NCBI GenBank assembly: GCA_051004815.1
Contig: JBPCJY010000245.1
Location: 1-64,000 of the forward strand
DNA from: JBBQXY01 sp051004815
GTDB taxonomy: Bacteria; Chloroflexota; Ktedonobacteria; Ktedonobacterales; Ktedonobacteraceae
DNA length: 64,000 nucleotides
Direction: 5' to 3'
Part shown: positions 15,777 to 23,311 of the stretch, one piece after another
Numbering within the stretch: the first letter of the stretch is position 1
Layout of the letters: every line of letters starts with the position of its first letter
The notes under the pieces: model-generated
What the model saw: the letters and a program-made list of their open reading frames with translations, nothing else
What the model was told of the DNA's origin: nothing
Databases searched by the model: none
Translations under genes and position numbers: made by a program

Positions 15777-16481
15777 ATTAACAGGGATAATAGGGATTTT
15801 CGAGGGAATGACCGTACACGCGAGACCAGAGTCAACGAGCGCATTCGTGCGCGTGAGGTACGTCTCATCGATGAGAACGGAGAGATGATCGGTGTGATGC
15901 CGCCTATGCGTGCGCTTGATATCGCCCGTGAACGGAATCTCGATATTGTTGAGATTTCTCCAAATGCCATGCCGCCCGTCTGCAAATTGATGGACTATGG
16001 TAGGTTTAAGTACGAGCAGGCAAAGAAAGAGAACGAAGCTCGCAAGAATCAGAAGACCATTACGCTCAAAGAGATTCGTATGCGCCCCCGTACTGACGAT
16101 CATGATGTAGATGTAAAGACGCGCAAGATTCAAGAGTTCCTGGCAGAAGGTGATAAAGTCAGGGTAAGCGTCCAGTTCCGTGGGGCTGAGATGCGCCATC
16201 CAGACCTTGGTCGCAAATTGCTAGATGAGATTGCAGAAGTGTTGAAGGGTTCAGCCATCATTGAACGCTCTCCCATGATGGAAGGCCGTATGATGTCGAT
16301 GATTGTCTCCCGTGCCCCCGGTTGGGAACCGCCTAAGAAGCAAGCTCCTGCAACAGGTAAACATCACGCCGCGGCTCCCCAAGAAGACGATAATGGCTCC
16401 TTAGCAACCTCAACAGCCCCCGCTCAGACGCCAGTCAAGCCGATCAATAGCGAGGCAGCAGGTTCAACACAGGAAAGCTAG
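15777..16481 (+). CDS. infC: Translation initiation factor IF-3, ATT start codon
   Basis: IF3 keeps the 30S subunit free and proofreads the initiator codon. The core NERIRAREVRLIDENGEMIG...LDIVEISPNAMPPVCKLMDYG (N-domain), the lysine-rich linker and the C-domain with RMRPRTDDHDV, VRVSVQFRGAEM are all present. The frame is open upstream of the first ATG (15885) back to ATT at 15777, which has AGGAGG eight bases before it and encodes the missing N-terminus (INRDNRDFRGNDRTRETRV). This gives 234 residues, including a 50-residue Ala/Pro/Ser-rich tail. A rare ATT start is the classic device for IF3 autoregulation. The usual downstream rpmI and rplT are absent. Confidence 0.93.
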   Translation: MNRDNRDFRGNDRTRETRVNERIRAREVRLIDENGEMIGVMPPMRALDIARERNLDIVEISPNAMPPVCKLMDYGRFKYEQAKKENEARKNQKTITLKEIRMRPRTDDHDVDVKTRKIQEFLAEGDKVRVSVQFRGAEMRHPDLGRKLLDEIAEVLKGSAIIERSPMMEGRMMSMIVSRAPGWEPPKKQAPATGKHHAAAPQEDDNGSLATSTAPAQTPVKPINSEAAGSTQES

Positions 16482-16560
16482 TCATTGCTCTGTAAAGGGT
16501 CCACGGCAGTGTCCATATACCAGTTGGAGACGCGCCATGTATCTAGCCAAAAGAACTGTG

Positions 16561-16595
16561 GGGATGTAGTTAATTCAGAACTACATCCCTTTTTT
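16561..16595 (+). terminator. Intrinsic terminator after infC
   Basis: GGGATGTAGTT pairs perfectly with AACTACATCCC around a seven-base loop and is followed by six T. It ends the infC unit about 80 bases after its stop, so infC is monocistronic. Confidence 0.9.
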
Positions 16596-16722
16596 CGTCG
16601 CAGCCGCGCTAGTTGACTTTTACCTGTAGCAGATACTACGATACAAACATCCCTGTTAGTAGTAATAAGCGTAAAGAGATAAAAAAACGTTCTTAAAGAG
16701 CAAGCATTATTGGGAGGCTTCA

Positions 16723-18162
16723 TTGAGTAGTTACGACGATCCAAACTGGTATGAGCAACACAGCCAGCAGCCAGAACAACATAATACACCCGCCTCTGAA
16801 CAACCAGCTTATAGTGAATATAATGCATTTCCAGTACCGCAGAAACAAGATAATCAGGCGCCAACATTTATGCAACCGATGTCTCCTTCTTACCCTGTCC
16901 CCCTCGCTCCACTACCTAAAAAGCGTCGCGGAAGTGGATTTGGACGGTATGTAGTAGTAATTGTGCTTATTTTCATGGCATTTGTCGGGGGCTGGTTCGG
17001 CAATCAATTCTATGCCAACTCTTTTGCGCTTGGCACACAATCACAATCTTATTCTAATCTCTTTCAACAGGCATGGTCTATCGTAGACCAGCATTATGTT
17101 GATCGGAAAGCAGTTGATTACAAGCAAATGTCTTATCAGGCGATCCAGGCCATGTTGAATGTACTGCACGACAAAGGGCATACACGTTTTCTCACACCCG
17201 CCGATGTCCAGGCTGAAAATCAGCAGCTGAGCGGGACATTTACCGGCATTGGGGTGTACCTGCGACAGGACCCACAAACCAAACAGCTTATTATTACTTC
17301 GCCCATTCCAGGTTCGCCGGCAGAGAAAGCTGGCTTTAAACATGGAGACATCATCATTGCCGTCAATGGCACTAGCACGCAAGGTAAAGATATCGCAGGT
17401 GTGAGCGCACTTATCCAGGGAAATGCTGGTACGGGCGTAACTATTACTATCCAACGCCCAGCAACGAAACAGACGCTCACTATCCATGTAGTCAGGGCGG
17501 AGATCAAGGTTCCCAACGTGATTATGCATTACATCGCGCAGGACCATATTGCCGACATTCAAATGGTGCAGTTCGCTAATGGAGTTTCGGACCAACTAAA
17601 AGAGGCTATTACGCAGGCGAAGAAAGAGGGCGCGACCAAGATTATTCTCGATCTGCGCGAGAATCCCGGTGGCTACTTACAAGAAGCCATTAACACAGCT
17701 AGCGTGTTTATGAAAAGCGGCAATGTCTTGCTCGAACAAGATAGTACAGGAACCCGTACCCCATTTGCCGTTACCGGCAATACCGTTGATACTGCCTCTC
17801 CTATCGCAGTCCTGGTCAATGGAGACACGGCGAGCGCGGCAGAGATTGTCTCAGGCGCATTACAGGACAACCGCCGCGCCATTATTATCGGTGAGAAGAC
17901 CTTCGGCACGGGAACTGTGTTACAGGAATTTTCACTATCCGACGGTTCGGCCATCTTGCTTGGCACACAAGAATGGTTGACACCCAATGGGCATTTTATT
18001 CGTGACCTGGGCATTACGCCGAATATAACAGTGAAACTGGGTACCAATGTCACCCCATTAGGCCCCACTGACGAGAATGCAGGCAATATGAACGAGCAGC
18101 AAATTCTGAAAAGTGGCGATACGCAATTGGTTGCAGCTATCCAGTATCTGGAAAAGCATTAG
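16723..18162 (+). CDS. S41 family C-terminal processing peptidase
   Basis: A 479-residue membrane-anchored serine protease. Residues 1-65 are a Gln/Pro-rich cytoplasmic tail, residues ~70-95 a transmembrane helix (RYVVVIVLIFMAFVGGWFG), then an extracytoplasmic part with a PDZ domain (GIGVYLRQDPQTKQLII, GSPAEKAGFKHGDIIIAVNG) and the S41 core with the Ser in NGDTASAAEIVSGAL and the Lys in IIGEKTFGTG. The protein would cleave exported proteins near their C-termini. The TTG start at 16723 has GGGAGG seven bases upstream; no earlier in-frame start exists. Ends before a bidirectional hairpin shared with mvaB. Confidence 0.93.
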   Translation: MSSYDDPNWYEQHSQQPEQHNTPASEQPAYSEYNAFPVPQKQDNQAPTFMQPMSPSYPVPLAPLPKKRRGSGFGRYVVVIVLIFMAFVGGWFGNQFYANSFALGTQSQSYSNLFQQAWSIVDQHYVDRKAVDYKQMSYQAIQAMLNVLHDKGHTRFLTPADVQAENQQLSGTFTGIGVYLRQDPQTKQLIITSPIPGSPAEKAGFKHGDIIIAVNGTSTQGKDIAGVSALIQGNAGTGVTITIQRPATKQTLTIHVVRAEIKVPNVIMHYIAQDHIADIQMVQFANGVSDQLKEAITQAKKEGATKIILDLRENPGGYLQEAINTASVFMKSGNVLLEQDSTGTRTPFAVTGNTVDTASPIAVLVNGDTASAAEIVSGALQDNRRAIIIGEKTFGTGTVLQEFSLSDGSAILLGTQEWLTPNGHFIRDLGITPNITVKLGTNVTPLGPTDENAGNMNEQQILKSGDTQLVAAIQYLEKH

Positions 18163-18167
18163 AGGGA

Positions 18168-18216
18168 AGTTCAGTTTGCTGAAAGCACTCTGCAAGTGCT
18201 TTCAGCAAACTGAACT
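18168..18216. terminator. Perfect 22-base inverted repeat between convergent genes
   Basis: AGTTCAGTTTGCTGAAAGCA... pairs over 22 bases with its complement around a five-base loop. It fills the gap between the S41 protease (stop 18162) and mvaB (stop 18218) and probably stops transcription from both sides. There is no T tract on either strand. Confidence 0.75.
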
Positions 18217-18217
18217 C

Positions 18218-19144
18218 CTATTTGCATACACTTTCCGCGGCTTGAAAATACTTGCTGGTGGGAGCATGGCCCAACAATGGGGCAATATAGCGTGTGGCAG
18301 CCACGACCTTGTCCAGATCAATGCCAGTGGCAATGCCCATGCCGTGGAGCATATAGAGCAGGTCTTCTGTGGCAAGATTACCAGCCGCGCCGGGCGCATA
18401 GGGACACCCACCCAGACCACCGGCAGAGGCGTCTACAATGCTGATACCCATTTGCAAAGACATTAAGACATTGGCAAGGGCTGTTCCACGCGTATCGTGG
18501 AAATGTACAGCCAGGCGTTCAACTGGAATGGCCCCTTGCTCAAGCAGCAAACCTAACACATCTACCACCTGGTTCGGTGTGGCGACACCAATAGTATCCC
18601 CTAACGAGAGTTCGCTGATGCCCATTTCCAAAAGTGCCTGGGCAACGGCCAGCACTTTCTCAGGTGCCACAGTCCCTTCATAAGGGCAGCCAAAGACGGT
18701 GGAGATGTAGCCACGAACGGCCACACCTTCTTGCAGCGCAAGCTTCACGACAGGCTGGAAATTTGCCAGGCTTTCCGCGATAGTCGTGTTAATGTTATGT
18801 CGAGTAAAACTTTCGCTGGCGGCGGTAAAAACGGACACGGCACGAACGCCAGCGGCCAGTGCTCGCTGCATGCCCTTGAGATTGGGAACAAGGACGGGAT
18901 ACTGTGTTGTTGGCAAACGGATCAGGCCATGCATGACCTCACTGGCATCGCTCAGTTGAGGGATAGCGCGAGGACTGACAAACGATGTTGCCTCGACGAC
19001 AGGCAAGCCTGCCTCTGCCAGCATAGTGATAAACTGTATTTTTTGCGCGGTTGGCACCAAAGCTCTCTCATTTTGCAGGCCATCGCGAGGGCCAACTTCA
19101 ACGATACGCACGGAGGAAGGCAAGGAAGTGAGACTAGTTGCCAT
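18218..19144 (-). CDS. mvaB: Hydroxymethylglutaryl-CoA lyase
   Basis: A 308-residue TIM-barrel lyase that splits HMG-CoA into acetoacetate and acetyl-CoA in leucine degradation. Motifs: VEVGPRDGLQNE at the N-terminus, the EATSFVSPRAIPQL segment, YISTVFGCPYEG, LSLGDTIGVATP, AVHFHDTRGTALAN with the metal His pair, and the GGLGGCPYAPGAAGN lid with the active-site Cys. Starts three bases after the CNNM gene, so it belongs to the glmU-CNNM-mvaB unit. No other leucine-degradation gene is visible. Confidence 0.95.
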   Translation of the reverse strand: MATSLTSLPSSVRIVEVGPRDGLQNERALVPTAQKIQFITMLAEAGLPVVEATSFVSPRAIPQLSDASEVMHGLIRLPTTQYPVLVPNLKGMQRALAAGVRAVSVFTAASESFTRHNINTTIAESLANFQPVVKLALQEGVAVRGYISTVFGCPYEGTVAPEKVLAVAQALLEMGISELSLGDTIGVATPNQVVDVLGLLLEQGAIPVERLAVHFHDTRGTALANVLMSLQMGISIVDASAGGLGGCPYAPGAAGNLATEDLLYMLHGMGIATGIDLDKVVAATRYIAPLLGHAPTSKYFQAAESVCK

Positions 19145-19147
19145 GCA

Positions 19148-20605
19148 TCACGCTCCTCTATACTCGTAGTGCGAAGGAGGTTCAGACGTGTCCTGATTAT
19201 CGCCATCTCGCTTTGCCGGTGGTGGCAACAAGAAGGGGCCGGAATGCTGTTCTTCCGCTCCTTGCTGTCCTTCACCAATTTGTTTTTTCTGTATGCGTTC
19301 GACCTTCACCTGTGTAATGCGTCTTCCTCGCGTGGTTAAAACGGTAAAAGTCAGGTCATTGAACGTGCCGGTATCGCCAACGTTGGGAATTTTGTCGAGC
19401 TGTGCGTAGAGGAATCCACCCAGGGTCTCATAATCTGAATCATCCAGGTGCGTATCCATCAATTCATTGAACTCATCTATGCTGATCTTGGCGGCAAAAA
19501 TGTATTCATTTTCATTCACCTGCTCATACAATTTCTCTTCGCGGTCATATTCGTCCTGGATGTCGCCCACGATCTCCTCGACAAGGTCTTCGATGGTCAC
19601 TAAACCAGCGACCGAGCCATATTCATCGACGACAATCACCATATGCACATGATTTTGTTGCATCTCGCGCAGTAGATCATCCAGTTTTTTGGTTACAGGC
19701 ACAAAGTAGGCTGGGCGTACCAAATCGCGAATAAGCAGCGCATTATGGTTTTCGCGCAGTTGTTTGAGCATATCTTTGGTATAGAGGACGCCGATAATAT
19801 CGTCGATACTTTCCTTGTAGACAGGAATACGCGAGAAGCCGCCCTGTAAAGCCAGGTCAACAGCTTCGTCAACGGTGGCATCGCTCTCCAGCGTCACCAT
19901 ATCAATGCGGGGAATCATCACTTCGCGCACGGTGGTGTCGGCAAACTCGAAGATACTATGGATCATCTCGGTCTCGTCTTCTTCGAGCACACCTTCTTCC
20001 TCGCCTACGGTGACAAGGAGGCGAAGTTCTTCCTCAGTCACAAACGGGCCACCATGCTTTACCTGTCCACCCATCACACGTACAAGAGAGGTGGTAATCG
20101 CTCCCAGGGACCAGACAATAGGTTGTAAGACCCAGGCGGCATCACGCACTGGGCGGACAAAGATCTTAGCCCAACGCAAGGGGTTTTGTACCGCGGCAGT
20201 CTTGGGTGTAATCTCACAAAAGATGAGCACAATTAAAGAGATGAGGATAGTTGCGATAAGGTCGCCCAGGCTCCCGGCATAGCGCAAGGCCAACACTGTG
20301 GCCATACTGGAAGCCACAATGACAGCGACGCTGTTGATAACCAGGATGGTAGAGAGAAACTTGTTCGGGTTCGCGAGCAGATGATCGATCTCAATACCCT
20401 TTGGATCGCCATCTTCCACCAGATTTTTGAGTTTGATGCGGCTGATTGAGGTAAAGGATGTTTCAGCAGCAGAAGCTAATGCACAAAGGAAAAGCGAGAC
20501 AATCAAGGCTGTGAGTTGTAACCACGCTTGTGCATCAAATGACGGAAATTGAAAACCAATGTCGGCGGCTATACTTGCTAAGCCAATGCCGTCCATAACA
20601 GCCAT
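19148..20605 (-). CDS. CNNM/CorC family membrane protein (hemolysin-like, CBS domains)
   Basis: A 485-residue protein with an N-terminal DUF21/CNNM membrane domain (four hydrophobic segments from residue ~25 to ~170, with SAAETSFTSISRIKLK), two CBS domains (VMIPRIDMVTLESDATVDEA and DLVRPAYFVPVTKKLDDL...VVDEYGSVAGLVTIED) and a CorC/HlyC C-terminal domain (FNELMDTHLDDSDYETLGG). Relatives act in magnesium or cobalt transport. ATG 20605 overlaps the TAA of glmU by one base, so translation is coupled; mvaB follows after three bases. Confidence 0.93.
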   Translation of the reverse strand: MAVMDGIGLASIAADIGFQFPSFDAQAWLQLTALIVSLFLCALASAAETSFTSISRIKLKNLVEDGDPKGIEIDHLLANPNKFLSTILVINSVAVIVASSMATVLALRYAGSLGDLIATILISLIVLIFCEITPKTAAVQNPLRWAKIFVRPVRDAAWVLQPIVWSLGAITTSLVRVMGGQVKHGGPFVTEEELRLLVTVGEEEGVLEEDETEMIHSIFEFADTTVREVMIPRIDMVTLESDATVDEAVDLALQGGFSRIPVYKESIDDIIGVLYTKDMLKQLRENHNALLIRDLVRPAYFVPVTKKLDDLLREMQQNHVHMVIVVDEYGSVAGLVTIEDLVEEIVGDIQDEYDREEKLYEQVNENEYIFAAKISIDEFNELMDTHLDDSDYETLGGFLYAQLDKIPNVGDTGTFNDLTFTVLTTRGRRITQVKVERIQKKQIGEGQQGAEEQHSGPFLLPPPAKRDGDNQDTSEPPSHYEYRGA

Positions 20606-22044
20606 TACTCCTTTTTGCTGCCCTCAGCCATAGAACCTTCGGCAGGTTGGGACATTTGGGACATACGCAACACCCGCGCAGGAACACCAGCAACAAGGAC
20701 ACCGGGAGGGACATCTCTGATAACGACCGTGCCAGCCCCTGTATGCGCCTGCTCACCCACTGTGACGGGAGCTACTAACATTGTATCACTTCCAATAAAC
20801 GCTCCGTCACCAATCTCCGTATGATTTTTTCGTACTCCATCAAAATTGCACGTAATCGTCCCTGCTCCGATATTGACATGCTCACCTACCGTAGCATCGC
20901 CGAGATAACTAAAATGGTGCATAGCGGTTTCGGCACCCACAGAGGAATTTTTCACTTCAGCAAAGTTCCCCATATGTACATTACGTGCCAGATAGGCACC
21001 GGGGCGACAATGGCTGAAAGGGCCAACGCTTACTTCGTCCTCCAGGGTAGTCTCTTCCAGAGCAGAATTACGGATCACGCAGGAGTTGCCGACGGTTGAT
21101 TGATAAATCGTTGTTCCTGGGCCAATGCGACATTGCGCTCCAATAGAGGTCTTCCCTGTAATCATTGTACCTGGCAGGATAACCGTATCGCTGCCAATGG
21201 TGACATCAGCATCAATGTAGGTAGTAGCCGGGTCAATAATGGTCACACCTGCATACATATGCTGCTCAAGAATGCGACGGCGATAGAGTTGCTCAGCTCC
21301 CGCAAGCTGGACACGATCATTGATGCCAATGGTCTCTTCAAGCGAACCGATTACTGTGGCAATCGTGTGTCCCTGCAAGCTCGCAATACCGATTACGTCA
21401 GTGAGATAATATTCTCCGACGGCATTTCTTGGTAACGATTGGAGGGTCGGCCACAACCAGGCGCGATCAAAGCAGTAGACGCCAGAGTTGACCTCATCAA
21501 TGCGCAATTGTGCTTCGGTGGCCCGCTTCACTTCGACAATCTCCAATACGCGCCCTTGGGCAGTACGCACGATGCGACCATAATCACTGGGCAAGGTGGC
21601 ATGCGCCGTCAGGAAAGTGATTGTTGCCTGTTGTCGTAGGTGTTCCGCCACCACGCGTGCCAGCATCTCGCCTGTGATGAGAGGAGTATCGCCATAACAG
21701 ACGAGCACGGTTTGCGGTTGCGGATCGAGCGCGTCTACGGCAGATTGCGCGGAAAGCACGGCACTGCCTGTTCCCGATAGCTCTTCCTGGATAGCATAAT
21801 GGCAGCGCGAAGCAAAGACGGCTTTAATCTGCTCAGCTTCGTGACCAAGGACGACAATAGGACGATGGGTAGTAACCTGGGTTGCGGGAGAAATGGCATT
21901 GAGTGCGGAGGGAATAGCTTCTACGGCATTCAACACATGCTCAAGCAGTGGTACTCCTGCCAATGGATGGAGCACCTTGGGCAATGCAGAACGCATCCGT
22001 GTACCTTTACCTGCTGCCAGTACGACGGTCGCATATGTATTCAT
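20605..22044 (-). CDS. glmU: Bifunctional N-acetylglucosamine-1-phosphate uridyltransferase/glucosamine-1-phosphate acetyltransferase
   Basis: Makes UDP-GlcNAc for peptidoglycan. Residues ~1-230: nucleotidyltransferase with VVLAAGKGTRMRSALPKVLH, VLVCYGDTPLI, and the EVNSGVYCFD segment. Residues ~250-460: left-handed beta helix of hexapeptide repeats (IDADVTIGSDTVILPGTMI...), with the acetyl-CoA site region NFAEVKNSSVG, FSYLGDATVG, NIGAGTITCNFDG. The C-terminal tail carries a short repeat MSQMSQ whose DNA, GGGACATTTGGGACAT, resembles the minisatellite unit near 9.7 kb. First gene of the glmU-CNNM-mvaB unit. Confidence 0.96.
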   Translation of the reverse strand: MNTYATVVLAAGKGTRMRSALPKVLHPLAGVPLLEHVLNAVEAIPSALNAISPATQVTTHRPIVVLGHEAEQIKAVFASRCHYAIQEELSGTGSAVLSAQSAVDALDPQPQTVLVCYGDTPLITGEMLARVVAEHLRQQATITFLTAHATLPSDYGRIVRTAQGRVLEIVEVKRATEAQLRIDEVNSGVYCFDRAWLWPTLQSLPRNAVGEYYLTDVIGIASLQGHTIATVIGSLEETIGINDRVQLAGAEQLYRRRILEQHMYAGVTIIDPATTYIDADVTIGSDTVILPGTMITGKTSIGAQCRIGPGTTIYQSTVGNSCVIRNSALEETTLEDEVSVGPFSHCRPGAYLARNVHMGNFAEVKNSSVGAETAMHHFSYLGDATVGEHVNIGAGTITCNFDGVRKNHTEIGDGAFIGSDTMLVAPVTVGEQAHTGAGTVVIRDVPPGVLVAGVPARVLRMSQMSQPAEGSMAEGSKKE

Positions 22045-22171
22045 AATAAGATGTACAAACCCTTTTTAGTCGGCTCTTGTTTCAAGGGAAAAGGGCCTTG
22101 CTGAAACGTAACCAATGTCCTTTTATATTGTGCTATGCTCCGCAACCAGCCACGTTCCCTTACAAAAAAGG

Positions 22172-22243
22172 CTCGGGCGCCAGGATTCGAACCTGGGAAT
22201 GGTAGATCCAAAGTCTACTGCCTTACCACTTGGCCACGCCCGA
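22172..22243 (-). tRNA. tRNA-Gln (anticodon TTG)
   Basis: 72 bases without CCA. Acceptor stem TCGGGCG/CGCCCGA with G as discriminator, anticodon stem GTAGA/TCTAC around loop CTTTGGA, giving anticodon TTG, and T arm CCAGG-TTCGAAT-CCTGG. Lies between glmU and a small HTH gene. Confidence 0.95.
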
Positions 22244-22337
22244 TCATCAATCAGCCTACTGAACCGTAGGCACGTTGCGATTATAACATGCTGCCAGGGT
22301 ATTGGCAAGATGCTAATGCATTGTAATTTCCCCAAAA

Positions 22338-22529
22338 TTACTTTTCCTCGTCCCTCCTAATTCTTCGCTCTTCTACAAACTTCTCAAAATCATCGCCACG
22401 GACACGAAGGACATTCCCAAAACGGTATGCGTTCAGCGACCCTTCACGGATATAAGTACGTATGGTTTCTTCTTTTAAGCTAAGACGTCTCGCCACTTCT
22501 TCGACTGAGAGAAAATCTTTATCACTCAC
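22338..22529 (-). CDS. Helix-turn-helix (excisionase/MerR-like) DNA-binding protein
   Basis: A 63-residue protein of the HTH_17/excisionase type: FLSVEEVARRLSLKEETIRTYIREG, then LNAYRFGNVLRVRGDDFEKFV, the family's whole length. Such proteins act as excisionases or small repressors. GTG at 22529 is chosen because the promoter boxes at 22552-22581 overlap any longer N-terminus (an in-frame GTG at 22568 lies between the -10 and -35 boxes). It lies between tRNA-Gln and an HNH gene, which may mark a decayed integrated element. Confidence 0.8.
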   Translation of the reverse strand: MSDKDFLSVEEVARRLSLKEETIRTYIREGSLNAYRFGNVLRVRGDDFEKFVEERRIRRDEEK

Positions 22530-22551
22530 GGTAGCACCCCGTTTTCTGGTA

Positions 22552-22581
22552 ATTATAAGCCAAGACACAAATCCACGTCAA
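22552..22581 (-). promoter_or_regulatory. Promoter of the small HTH gene
   Basis: Minus strand: TTGACG (22581-22576), 18-base spacer, TATAAT (22557-22552). Expected start near 22546, 17 bases before the GTG start. Confidence 0.75.
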
Positions 22582-22694
22582 TGGGCCTTGACGGAAAGAG
22601 GAAAAAGCATTTATACTAGCATCGATGTGTAAAGACTAGTGTCCATAAGGATGTAGAGGCATCCAATGGAAGAGGCTAGCACTGGAGGAAACTG

Positions 22695-23168
22695 ATGCCC
22701 CTTAAAGACCGATATCAGTCCGAGAAGTGGAAGGAATACCAACGAAACTATCAGCGTAGTTGGCACCAACGCAACAAGGAGAAGCGACTGGCAAGGCTGT
22801 ATGAGAAAAAGGCGGCTATCTATGAGTATGTTCAGAACATCAAAAGTCAACTACGCTGTACAGATTGCGGTGAGCGACATCCGGCGACGTTACAGTTTCA
22901 CCACTTAAACTCAGAGAACAAGACGTTTACCATTGGCGATGCAGTCAATAAAGGGTTTAGCCTGGATAGAATCAAGAAAGAAATCGAGAAGTGCATCGTC
23001 TTGTGTGCCAACTGCCACTTTATTCGACACTACAACATGCGGAATAAAAAGCAAACCAGCTCAGGCATTGCTGGAGAACTCGAGGAACTCAACACTCTCC
23101 TGGCCGTTAGTCCAGAAGAGGAAGAGGCTTACAATATGCAGTTTGGGGAAAGCGGTGACGCCGAATAG
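22695..23168 (+). CDS. HNH endonuclease-like protein
   Basis: A 157-residue basic protein. Its second half has a treble-clef HNH signature: CTDCG (zinc Cys pair), LQFHHLN (the central His), and LCANCHFIRHY (second Cys pair and following His). The first 55 residues are very basic and helical (WKEYQRNYQRSWHQRN). Such small HNH proteins are common in phages and group I intron contexts, and nick or cut DNA. A C-terminal relic of a close relative (CVNCHAKRHW) lies behind tRNA-Thr at 33986. GGAGG sits upstream of the ATG. Confidence 0.75.
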   Translation: MPLKDRYQSEKWKEYQRNYQRSWHQRNKEKRLARLYEKKAAIYEYVQNIKSQLRCTDCGERHPATLQFHHLNSENKTFTIGDAVNKGFSLDRIKKEIEKCIVLCANCHFIRHYNMRNKKQTSSGIAGELEELNTLLAVSPEEEEAYNMQFGESGDAE

Positions 23169-23230
23169 GGGTTGGTGTTTCTCCGAACTTGCAATAGTTC
23201 TGGCTCTCTGGAGTTCCTTTGTTGCCGATG

Positions 23231-23266
23231 TATCACTTGTATCACTTGTAGCACTTGTAGCAGTTG
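23231..23266. repeat. Four tandem copies of a 9-base unit
   Basis: TATCACTTG, TATCACTTG, TAGCACTTG, TAGCAGTTG follow one another directly. It lies in the 143-base gap between two convergent genes. A simple slipped-strand repeat. Confidence 0.8.
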
Positions 23267-23311
23267 TGTTGGTTGTAGCAGCCAGTTTTTTTGAATGGAA
23301 GTTATATCCAC

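Noticed and set aside
22141..22335. Open frames across tRNA-Gln
   Set aside because: The tRNA fold is complete; coding across it is not credible.
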